A DNA stretch of 12,677 nt, from the NCBI GenBank assembly GCA_945947925.1, contig CAMEZU010000033.1, positions 1 through 12,677 on the forward strand, written 5' to 3'. Every line of letters begins with the position of its first letter. Position 1 is the first letter of the stretch. The position numbers were made by a program, and so were the translations under genes. This DNA comes from an uncultured Verrucomicrobiota bacterium (GTDB lineage Bacteria > Verrucomicrobiota > Kiritimatiellia > RFP12 > UBA1067). Positions 1 through 6,092 of the stretch are shown in pieces. The notes under the pieces were generated by a model. That model was not told where the DNA came from, made no database searches, and worked only from the letters and a program-made list of their open reading frames with translations.

Positions 1-2266
1 TCACGCGGGCGTTGCCGCCTTCGCGCTCGATGACGTAGTTGCCCTTGTAGCCGAGGGCCTTCAGCTCCTCCAGGAAGGTGCGCCCCCCGACCTCGCCCTC
101 GCCCCAGGCGACTTCGGTGCCCCAGGTGCCGGGCTTCGCGGTGACGAGCGCGTCCTTGATGTGGACCTGTTTGATCCACGGGATGAGCGTGCGGAGAGCC
201 TCCTTCGGCTGGCCCTTGGCGTAGAGGATCATGTTCGCGGGATCGAAGTTGATGCCGACGCCGGGAACCTCCTTCATGAACTTCGCAAGGTCCTCGGCCG
301 TCTCCTGTCCCGACTCGAGAATGACCGACACGCCGTACTTTTTCGCCTCGTCGCGGATCCAGCGGATGCGCTCGACGTACTTCGCGTACGCGACGGGATC
401 GCTCTCGTCGAGGAAGCCGCCGTGGAGCGACATGTACTTGCCGCCGAGCTCCTGCGTGAGCTGCGCGCCCTTGGTGACGATCGCCTGGTTCTCGGACCAG
501 TGCTCGTCGGGAACGATGCCGCCCGTCTTCCTGATCGTCTCGAGGGTCGAGTAGTCCTCGCCGACCGTGCCGATCATTGTCGACATGAGCCGCCACTTGC
601 CGGACTTCACCTGCTCCTTCACGAAGGCCCAGGTCTCGGCCGACTCGGCGTTGCCGTGGCGTCCGTCCGCATGGATGAACGGCCCGAGCGCGAGGTGGAT
701 GCCCGTGAGGCCCATCTTGTCCATCTCGGCGGCGACCTCGCGGAGTGGCTTCTGGAAGCTCCAGCTGCAGACGCCGACGCGATTCGAGGGCACCGTCACG
801 ACGGGGAGCTCGCGGATGAAGATGTTGCGCCACTCGGTCGGATCGCCGTGGCACTGGAGCTCGATCTGCTCCTTCGGGAAGATCGGGCGCTGGCGGTCCC
901 AGTAGTTCTCGAGCGTCACGTTGTCGACGACAAGCTCGCCGTTGAGCCACACCGTGACCTTCTCGCCCTTCATGATGACGTGGAAGCGGTTCCAGTCGCC
1001 GACCTGCCTGTCCGCGATCTTCAGGGCCTTGGACGGGTTCTTCTTGTTGTTGTAGAGTCCGCCCGAGCCGATGTTCCACTGGTTGTGCGCGTCCCAGATC
1101 TGCACCTGCGGCGCGCCGCGGAGGTAGAGTCCCGAATCGCCCGTCACCGACAGGATGCGCCAGTCGGCCCAGAGTTCGAAGTCCTCGTAGTCCTTCGCCG
1201 TCGCAAGCGAATAGCCGCCCTTGTAGCCGTCGAAGTAGAGGCTGCCGTTCCGGATATGCCAGTGCTCGCGCATCCCCTTGTCCGCAATCGCCTGCATCGC
1301 GGCGCGCTTCTCGGGCGTCGCGGCCTGACGCTTCAGCGGATTGTCAAAGCCCTCCTCGGTCGTCACGCCCTTCCAGTTCGCGAGGTCGGCCTCGCTGCCC
1401 GTGAAGTAGGGAACGAACCCCTCCCCGGGCAAGGGCGCGGGGCCGCCCGAGGTCCCGTCCGATTCGCCCATCTTCGCGTCGGCGGGAAGCTCCTTGATGC
1501 GGATGTTCTTCCACTTCACGTTGTAACCGTGGCCGAGCCAGCCGATCGGACCCGCCGCGTTGTGGAGGCCGGGGTGCTTCTTCCCGTCCGGCGTGTCGCC
1601 GTCGCCCTTGAACTGCGAGACGTCGCCCTTGGTGATCAGGTAGCCGTTGAGGTAGACCTCGATCTCGCTGCCGATGACCTTGACCTCCTCGAAGTTCCAC
1701 ATGCCGGGCTTGCGCACGTAGCTGCCGCCGCCCGTGAAGTTCTTGTCCTTGCCCCAGATCTGCTTGTCGACGTTGTCGCGGAGCGCCGGAAAGACGCCGT
1801 AGACCGAGCCCGTGTACTGGTAGGGCTTGAGCTTGTCGGCCTTCTTCTCGGCGTCATAGTACTCGCTGCCGCCGTCGTCGAGGAGCTGCAGCTCGCACAT
1901 GCCGTAGTAGGCCGCGTCCTTGCCGGGCTCCAGGCGGATGCCGAGTCCGTTGTTGCCGTTCGGCGGCATCATGAACTCGAAGCGGAGGACGAAGTTCGTG
2001 TAGGGACGGTCGGTGTAGAGGTCGCCGCGCTCGCCCGCGGGCAACTTCCGCTCGGGGAAACACTGCAGGACGCCCGGCTCCTTCGGATCAACCCCGTAGA
2101 GCGCCGTCGCACCAGCCCAGCCCGTGAGGTCCCGGCCGTTGAAAAGCGGAACAAAACCCTCGTCCACGGACCCGGGATAGCCCGAATCGGACGAGCAGAC
2201 GAATGAACAACAACCCCCGACGGCAAGAAATCCCGTCACAAACGAAAGTTTCAGCAGATTATTCAT
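1..2266 (-). CDS. Secreted lipoprotein: two DUF1080 domains plus sugar phosphate isomerase/epimerase domain (3' end outside window)
   Basis: Reading from an ATG at 2264-2266, the frame stays open for 755 codons to the left edge. The N-terminus is a lipoprotein signal: hydrophobic residues 4-18 then VGGC, with Cys19 as the likely lipidated residue. Residues about 37-260 and 282-488 are two DUF1080 (3-keto-disaccharide hydrolase, concanavalin-like) domains, each opening with GFVPxF and closing with an RI/FIxELP strand. From about 495 follows a TIM barrel of the xylose isomerase-like/AP endonuclease 2 family. Its likely metal ligands are all present: Glu651 (ILESG), Asp675 (NFDPAN), His702 (VHIKD) and Glu747 (VIERE). 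DUF1080 proteins are linked to hydrolysis or binding of oxidised (3-keto) glycosides, and the barrel to sugar or polyol isomerisation, so a periplasmic role in glycan or inositol-type sugar catabolism is inferred. The TGA at 1-3 is out of frame, so the C-terminus lies beyond the window. Substrate unknown. Confidence 0.9.
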   Translation of the reverse strand, partial: MNNLLKLSFVTGFLAVGGCCSFVCSSDSGYPGSVDEGFVPLFNGRDLTGWAGATALYGVDPKEPGVLQCFPERKLPAGERGDLYTDRPYTNFVLRFEFMMPPNGNNGLGIRLEPGKDAAYYGMCELQLLDDGGSEYYDAEKKADKLKPYQYTGSVYGVFPALRDNVDKQIWGKDKNFTGGGSYVRKPGMWNFEEVKVIGSEIEVYLNGYLITKGDVSQFKGDGDTPDGKKHPGLHNAAGPIGWLGHGYNVKWKNIRIKELPADAKMGESDGTSGGPAPLPGEGFVPYFTGSEADLANWKGVTTEEGFDNPLKRQAATPEKRAAMQAIADKGMREHWHIRNGSLYFDGYKGGYSLATAKDYEDFELWADWRILSVTGDSGLYLRGAPQVQIWDAHNQWNIGSGGLYNNKKNPSKALKIADRQVGDWNRFHVIMKGEKVTVWLNGELVVDNVTLENYWDRQRPIFPKEQIELQCHGDPTEWRNIFIRELPVVTVPSNRVGVCSWSFQKPLREVAAEMDKMGLTGIHLALGPFIHADGRHGNAESAETWAFVKEQVKSGKWRLMSTMIGTVGEDYSTLETIRKTGGIVPDEHWSENQAIVTKGAQLTQELGGKYMSLHGGFLDESDPVAYAKYVERIRWIRDEAKKYGVSVILESGQETAEDLAKFMKEVPGVGINFDPANMILYAKGQPKEALRTLIPWIKQVHIKDALVTAKPGTWGTEVAWGEGEVGGRTFLEELKALGYKGNYVIEREGGNARV

Positions 2267-2273
2267 GACATAC

Positions 2274-2301
2274 ATTATATCATTTTAATAACTGATGTCT
2301 A
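2274..2301 (-). promoter_or_regulatory. Sigma-70-type promoter of the DUF1080 lipoprotein gene
   Basis: On the minus strand a -35 TAGACA (2296-2301, 5/6 match) is followed after 16 bases by a perfect -10 TATAAT (2274-2279). Only 7 bases (2267-2273) separate the -10 from the ATG at 2266, so transcription should begin at or within a few bases of the start codon. No Shine-Dalgarno sequence can fit. The sequence match is strong; the leaderless reading is inferred from spacing. Confidence 0.75.
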
Positions 2302-2309
2302 GGGATTCC

Positions 2310-2327
2310 CGCGCCCGTTTCGGCGCG
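2310..2327. terminator. GC-rich hairpin between the LysM gene and the DUF1080 gene
   Basis: CGCGCC and GGCGCG form a perfect 6-bp stem around a 6-base loop, 25 bases beyond the LysM-protein stop codon and just upstream of the next promoter's -35 box. No T-tract follows on the minus strand, so it is a poor intrinsic terminator by the classical rule. It could weaken read-through or be chance in GC-rich DNA. The remaining intergenic bases (2267-2351) hold only the promoter described above. Confidence 0.3.
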
Positions 2328-2351
2328 CCGGCCCTGGGGCCGCCCCGGACC

Positions 2352-3233
2352 TCAGGACTCGGAGACACGCACGGGCGTGTCGCGCGGCACGAGCTGGTCC
2401 AGCTCGGCGGCATCGTCCGGCGCGAGCCGGACGCCCTCCCTGCGGAAGTACTCGCGGAGGTTCGCGGGCGTGCGGTAGGCGCCCGTCTCGAGGGGAATCG
2501 CCGGCGCGCTCGCCGGCAGGTCGTAGCGCTTGAAGAGCCGTCCGTTGAGATGCAGCTCGACGGACCGCAGCCGCTTGTGAATCACCAGCGCGAAATCGGG
2601 ATGGCTCATCACCTTCAGGCGCGTGCCGATCTTCAGCCGGTCGAAGTCGACCGACGGGTTGAGACGCTTGAGCGAGCTGAACGTCGACCCGTTCTCCTGG
2701 GCGATGCGGATCGCGGAATCGCCGCGCTTGACGGCGACCTCGGCCACCCACTGCGGGTTCTTCAGCTCGAAGAGGCGTCGCATGTTGAGCGTGCCCAGCA
2801 GGCTCACGAGCTTGTCGTCGATGTCCGCGACGGCGCCGCCCGGCAGCGCCCGCAGCTGCTCGATCGTCGACACCTGCATCTCGATGTCGCCCTTGTTGCG
2901 GGCCTCGTCCAGCCGCAGCAGGAGCGGCTTCGCCTTCGACGGACGGCTGTGCAGGTCGCTCACCACGACCTCCGGCGCGGGCGGGGCCGGCTCGTCCGCC
3001 TCGACCGGCTCCTCGACCGGCGTCGAGAGGGCCTCGACGACGAGCGCCGGCTCCTCCCCGGGATCGCCGTCCGCCGCGCTCTTCGCCGAGATGCGGCGGA
3101 CCATGTGGACGACGAACGACACGGCGGCGACGAGGATGACGAGGACGACGATCCAGCCGCTGCCGGACGAACCGCCCGGCTCCTCGCGACGGGTGTCGAA
3201 CTCGACCCCGTACTTGACCCGCGTCATCGCCAT
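2352..3233 (-). CDS. Membrane-anchored LysM protein with a remnant L,D-transpeptidase (YkuD-like) domain
   Basis: A 293-residue protein. A short cytoplasmic N-terminus is followed by one membrane segment (about 27-43) and an acidic, proline-rich linker (about 55-92) that would span the periplasm. A helical stretch (about 100-160) comes next, then one LysM peptidoglycan-binding module (about 165-209, ending in LKIGTRLKV). Residues 213-257 look like the opening strands of a YkuD L,D-transpeptidase domain (FALVIHKRLRSVELHLNG, then YRTP). Residues 268-290 (VRLAPDDAAEL, then TPVRV) look like its closing part. The catalytic centre of active enzymes, HxnSxGC, is missing: there is no Cys anywhere in the protein, and no His after His219. 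It probably binds peptidoglycan rather than cross-linking it. It starts 15 bases after yajC and is likely co-transcribed with it. The LysM and membrane calls are firm; the YkuD remnant is by eye. Confidence 0.75.
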   Translation of the reverse strand: MAMTRVKYGVEFDTRREEPGGSSGSGWIVVLVILVAAVSFVVHMVRRISAKSAADGDPGEEPALVVEALSTPVEEPVEADEPAPPAPEVVVSDLHSRPSKAKPLLLRLDEARNKGDIEMQVSTIEQLRALPGGAVADIDDKLVSLLGTLNMRRLFELKNPQWVAEVAVKRGDSAIRIAQENGSTFSSLKRLNPSVDFDRLKIGTRLKVMSHPDFALVIHKRLRSVELHLNGRLFKRYDLPASAPAIPLETGAYRTPANLREYFRREGVRLAPDDAAELDQLVPRDTPVRVSES

Positions 3234-3248
3234 GCGCGCCGCCCGGAC

Positions 3249-3521
3249 TTACTTGCCGGCTTCGGCCGGCGCGGTCTCGACGAGACCCTGCACGCAGTTG
3301 CGGTCGACCTCCATGCGGCCCTCGACCGTCTCGACGACGAACGTCTTCTCCTTCGCCTCGACGATCGTGCCGAGGATGCCGCCCGCGAAGATCACCTTCG
3401 CGCCCGCACGGAGCTGCTCGATCATCTTCCGGCGCTCCTTCTCCTTGCGCTGCTGCGGACGGATCAGCATGAAATAGAAGAGGCCGAACATCAGGGCCAT
3501 CATGATCAGGGGATTATTCAT
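3249..3521 (-). CDS. yajC: Preprotein translocase accessory subunit YajC
   Basis: A 90-residue protein of normal YajC size. One membrane segment (about 4-21) ends in IRPQQRKEKERR, the family's hallmark positively charged stretch. A small cytoplasmic beta domain follows (GAKVIFAGGILGTIVEAKEKT), where the usual motif is GDxVxTxGGixGxV. In other bacteria YajC associates with SecDF-YidC at the inner-membrane Sec translocon. The ATG overlaps the end of tgt in the string ATGAATAA, and an AAGGAAA Shine-Dalgarno-like stretch lies inside the tgt coding region. tgt-yajC order is common, but secD/secF, which usually come next, are replaced here by the LysM gene. Confidence 0.95.
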   Translation of the reverse strand: MNNPLIMMALMFGLFYFMLIRPQQRKEKERRKMIEQLRAGAKVIFAGGILGTIVEAKEKTFVVETVEGRMEVDRNCVQGLVETAPAEAGK

Positions 3522-4620
3522 GGGTCGTATCTTTCCTTACTTGTTCTTTCCAGTCGAAGAAGCTGCCGTCGGTGATCGCCGCGCGCATCTCCTCCATAAA
3601 GCGGTTGAGGGCGAAGACGTTGTGGATCGTCAGCAGGCGGAGGCCGAGGATCTCGTTGCAGGCGAGGAGGTGGCGCACGTAGCTGCGCGTGAAGTTGCGG
3701 CAGCAGTAGCAGTCGCAGCCCTCCTCCACCGGCCCTTGGTCGAAGATCCACTTCGCCGCCTTGATCGCAACGTTGCCCCGGCGGGTGATGGCCGTGCCGT
3801 GGCGCGCGATGCGCGTCGGAATCACGCAGTCGAACATGTCGATGCCGCGCGCGACGCACTCGGCCATCTGGTGCATGACGCCAAGGCCCATCACGTAGCG
3901 CGGCTTGTCCTTCGGCAGGTAGGGGACGGACGCCTCCACCGCCTGGTACATGAACTTCTCGGGCTCGCCGACCGAGACGCCGCCCACGGCATAGCCGTCG
4001 AAGCCGATCTTCACGAGCTCCTCCGCGCAGTGCCGCCGGATGTCGTCGTAGACGCCGCCCTGCACGATGCCGAAGACGAGCTGGCCGTCGGCGTGCGGCT
4101 GGTCCTTCGAGGCCTGCGCCCAGCGGAGCGTCTGCTCGACGGACTTCACCGCGCGCGCCCGGTCGCACGGGTACGGCAGGCACTCGTCGAACACCATCGC
4201 GATGTCGCTGCCGAGAATGCGCTGCATCTCCATCGACTCCTTCGGACCGAGGAAGAACTCGTGCCCGTCGAGATGCGAGTTGAAACGGCAGCCCTCTTCC
4301 GTGATCTTGCGCATCTTCGCGAGCGAGAAGACCTGGAAGCCGCCCGAGTCGGTGAGGATCGGACCGTCCCAGCGCATGAAGCGGTGAAGCCCGCCCGCCG
4401 CCGCGATGACCTCCTTGCCGGGGCGCAGCATCAGGTGGTAGGTGTTGCCCAGGACGACTTGCGCGCGGCTCTCGACGAGGTCGCGCGGCTCGAGCGCCTT
4501 GACCGTGCCCAACGTGCCGACATCCATGAAAACGGGCGTGTCAACCGTCCCGTGGGCGGTGTGCAACCGCCCCAGACGGGCCTGCGTTCGCGTATCCTCT
4601 TTTATGACCTCAAAAACCAT
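3514..4620 (-). CDS. tgt: Queuine/preQ1 tRNA-ribosyltransferase (tRNA-guanine transglycosylase)
   Basis: Swaps guanine-34 of tRNAs with GUN anticodons (Asp, Asn, His, Tyr) for preQ1, the committed step of queuosine formation on tRNA. From the ATG at 4620 the protein has 368 residues and opens MVFEV, matching the usual N-terminus. On this numbering the general base is Asp91 (DSGGFQ) and the nucleophile is Asp264 (DMFDCVIPTR). The zinc ligands are Cys302, Cys304, Cys307 and His333, which I recall as the numbering of the E. coli enzyme. A TTG six codons upstream (4638) extends the frame but adds MIQYPP, which the family lacks. One loop differs: GVMHQM replaces the common GTPEDL between MGLG and the nucleophile, and IARHG replaces NARNG. 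It is the first gene of tgt-yajC-LysM and overlaps yajC by 8 bases. Confidence 0.97.
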   Translation of the reverse strand: MVFEVIKEDTRTQARLGRLHTAHGTVDTPVFMDVGTLGTVKALEPRDLVESRAQVVLGNTYHLMLRPGKEVIAAAGGLHRFMRWDGPILTDSGGFQVFSLAKMRKITEEGCRFNSHLDGHEFFLGPKESMEMQRILGSDIAMVFDECLPYPCDRARAVKSVEQTLRWAQASKDQPHADGQLVFGIVQGGVYDDIRRHCAEELVKIGFDGYAVGGVSVGEPEKFMYQAVEASVPYLPKDKPRYVMGLGVMHQMAECVARGIDMFDCVIPTRIARHGTAITRRGNVAIKAAKWIFDQGPVEEGCDCYCCRNFTRSYVRHLLACNEILGLRLLTIHNVFALNRFMEEMRAAITDGSFFDWKEQVRKDTTHE

Positions 4621-4628
4621 CGGCGGGT

Positions 4629-4634
4629 ATTGTA
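4629..4634 (-). promoter_or_regulatory. -10 element of tgt, close to its start codon
   Basis: TACAAT (5/6 to TATAAT) on the minus strand ends 8 bases before the tgt ATG at 4620. The -35 region 16-18 bases upstream is weak (GTCATA at best). If used, the transcript would start within a base or two of the ATG. There is no Shine-Dalgarno before this ATG, which fits leaderless initiation. A more distant promoter cannot be excluded. Confidence 0.5.
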
Positions 4635-4645
4635 TCAAAAAACAG

Positions 4646-4674
4646 TTGCCTTATGACGGGAAATGGTGTATCAT
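4646..4674 (+). promoter_or_regulatory. Promoter of the coiled-coil/lipoprotein/pseudouridine synthase operon
   Basis: TTGCCT (4646-4651, 4/6) and TATCAT (4669-4674, 5/6) are separated by an ideal 17 bases. Transcription would start near 4681, leaving a leader of about 46 bases that contains the AGAGGA ribosome site at 4711-4716. A second, weaker candidate is TTGAAT (4683-4688) with TACACT (4705-4710) and a 16-base spacer, but it would start transcription at the ribosome site itself. The whole 106-base divergent region between tgt and this operon is 4621-4726. Confidence 0.55.
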
Positions 4675-4710
4675 TTTCGCTGTTGAATGGAGAAACCGTC
4701 TCTATACACT

Positions 4711-4716
4711 AGAGGA
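4711..4716 (+). promoter_or_regulatory. Ribosome binding site of the coiled-coil protein gene
   Basis: AGAGGA lies 10 bases before the ATG at 4727 and fixes that start. This divergent gene has a normal leader with a Shine-Dalgarno, in contrast to tgt on the other side of the same intergenic region. Confidence 0.7.
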
Positions 4717-4726
4717 ATAAATTCGT

Positions 4727-5908
4727 ATGAATAAAGCCCTGCATGTATTCGTGTACCTGTTCTTGATCGGCGTCGGCGCCGCGCTCTGGTATGAGTACCA
4801 GCTCAATGACAAGCGGAGTGAGTTGCGAGACCGCAACAAGCTCCTCGAAGACTACCTGATCCGCATCGCCAGCAAGGTTGAAGACGGCTCCGACTACGCC
4901 CCGCAGGCGTTGCCCGCCGAGTATGAGATCAAGATCGACACCGACGATCCGTTCGACCCGGGCCTCCGTCCCGACGTCGGCGAGCCGACCCTGGCGGACA
5001 TTCTCGGCAAGGTCACGGGCTACAACGCGACCTACGAGGTTGTCGAGCACACGCACCTCAAGTGGGGCACGCCCGAGCGCGAAGCCCTCCGCGACGCGTT
5101 CATCATTGACGCGACGACCGGCAAGCCGAAGGTCGAGGGCGCGAACCTGAAGACCGACGACTCCGTCGCCCAGAAGAAGCTCGAGGAACTCGTCGAGCGC
5201 ATGGACGCCCAGAACAAGCAGTTCGAGAAGACCCGCGCCGTGTTCCCGACGCTCCGCGCCGAACTCGCCCGCGTCACCGAGCTCTACAACGGCGTCACCC
5301 CGCACCTTCGCGCCTACATCTACACCAACGAGACGCAGGTCTCCGAAATCGGCAAGCTGAAGGAGGAGAAGGCCGGCCTCGAAGCCGACAAGGTGAAGCT
5401 CCAGAACGACATCAAGGACCAGCGCCAGACGATCGAGAGCCTCAAGGGCGACCTTGACCAGGCGCAGGAGGAGACGGCGAACGTCCGTGACGAGCTCGAG
5501 AAGGAAGTCAAGATGGTCGAGGCCCTCAAGAAGCAGGTCCAGACCCTCCTCCAACAGCGCACCCCGACCCCCGGCCAGAAGACCGAACTCGGCCAGGCAA
5601 TCAGCTCGCTGCCGTTCGGCGACAAGGGCGAGATCATCCGCGCCGACAACGACTTCATGTATGCGATCGTCAGGTTCGACGAGACGGCCATGCAGGAGCT
5701 CAAGGGCAAAGACCTGAGCCAGCCGCTTCCGATGCTTGAGCTCGCGGTCAAGCGCAAGGGCTTCAACGGTCCTGCCGGCGAGCTCGTCGGCCGCATCCGC
5801 CTGCGTCAGGAAGTCATCGGCAAGCCGCTCGTGATGTGCGACATCCTCTCCAACTGGTCGCAGGATCCCCTGCAGCCGGGCGACATCGTGTTCGCCGTCA
5901 GGGAGTAA
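4727..5908 (+). CDS. Membrane-anchored coiled-coil protein of unknown function
   Basis: A 393-residue protein I cannot assign to a named family. One N-terminal membrane segment (about 5-21) is followed at once by charged residues 25-50 of helical character. Residues 60-140 form a globular-looking acidic section (EIKIDTDDPFDPG). From about 146 to 277 runs a long heptad-rich coiled coil with a break near 187-205 (GVTPHLRAYIYTN). After a TPTPG linker, residues 298-393 look like a compact beta domain, opening GDKGEIIRADNDFMYAIV and ending LQPGDIVFAVRE. This resembles the small SH3-like folds at the ends of some envelope and flagellar accessory proteins, such as the FlgT C-terminal domain; that comparison is by eye. 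Topology suggests an inner-membrane anchor with a long extracytoplasmic rod. It is first in an operon with a small lipoprotein 5 bases downstream, so an envelope scaffold role is plausible. Confidence 0.8.
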   Translation: MNKALHVFVYLFLIGVGAALWYEYQLNDKRSELRDRNKLLEDYLIRIASKVEDGSDYAPQALPAEYEIKIDTDDPFDPGLRPDVGEPTLADILGKVTGYNATYEVVEHTHLKWGTPEREALRDAFIIDATTGKPKVEGANLKTDDSVAQKKLEELVERMDAQNKQFEKTRAVFPTLRAELARVTELYNGVTPHLRAYIYTNETQVSEIGKLKEEKAGLEADKVKLQNDIKDQRQTIESLKGDLDQAQEETANVRDELEKEVKMVEALKKQVQTLLQQRTPTPGQKTELGQAISSLPFGDKGEIIRADNDFMYAIVRFDETAMQELKGKDLSQPLPMLELAVKRKGFNGPAGELVGRIRLRQEVIGKPLVMCDILSNWSQDPLQPGDIVFAVRE

Positions 5909-5913
5909 GCACG

Positions 5914-6081
5914 ATGCGCATCGCATCCATCGGGCTCATCGCCTTCGCCTTGCTGGCCACGGCATTCCTCTGCGGGTGCATCGCCGACACGGCGGAGGAC
6001 ACGAAGCTCCCGTGGGCGACGAACAAGTCCTGGGAAGGCATGGCTCCCGTCGCCCCCTCCGTGATCGACCGATATGAGTAG
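5914..6081 (+). CDS. Tiny lipoprotein with PWATNKSWEG motif
   Basis: A 55-residue protein. Residues 1-21 form a lipoprotein signal (MRIAS, then a hydrophobic core IGLIAFALLATAFL). The site LCGC puts the lipidated residue at Cys22, although Cys20 makes the lipobox slightly irregular. The mature part is only 34 residues: an acidic start (ADTAEDT), then LPWATNKSWEG and a proline/valine tail. From memory, similar short lipoproteins with a PW...sWEG core occur in Verrucomicrobia and Lentisphaerae; no function is known to me. The gene starts 5 bases after the coiled-coil gene, with GGGAG across that gene's last codons as ribosome site. Its TAG lies inside the ribosome site of the next gene, AGGTGA at 6080-6085. 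Tight coupling argues that it is a real gene and works with its neighbour at the envelope. Confidence 0.8.
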   Translation: MRIASIGLIAFALLATAFLCGCIADTAEDTKLPWATNKSWEGMAPVAPSVIDRYE

Positions 6082-6092
6082 GTGAACAGCTG

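Noticed and set aside
1..3. TGA on the minus strand as the end of the DUF1080 gene
   Set aside because: It is one base out of frame; the in-frame codon at 2-4 is GTG, so the gene continues past the edge.
161..2206. Long open frame on the plus strand opposite the DUF1080 gene
   Set aside because: It is the antisense shadow of a GC-rich gene: low-complexity R/A/L/V/D/H-rich translation, no domain, no ribosome site, while the opposite strand has clear domains and a promoter.
4618..4638. TTG start for tgt giving six extra residues
   Set aside because: The added residues are absent from the family, the TTG lacks a ribosome site and would overlap the -10 box; the ATG at 4620 gives catalytic and zinc residue numbers that I recall from E. 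coli Tgt.
2295..4656. Plus-strand open frames opposite the LysM, yajC and tgt genes
   Set aside because: Arginine- and aspartate-rich shadow translations without motifs; the minus strand encodes recognisable proteins throughout.
4709..5926. 405-codon minus-strand frame opposite the coiled-coil gene
   Set aside because: Leucine-rich shadow produced by the codon pattern of the plus-strand coiled coil; the plus strand has the promoter, ribosome site, membrane segment and downstream coupling.
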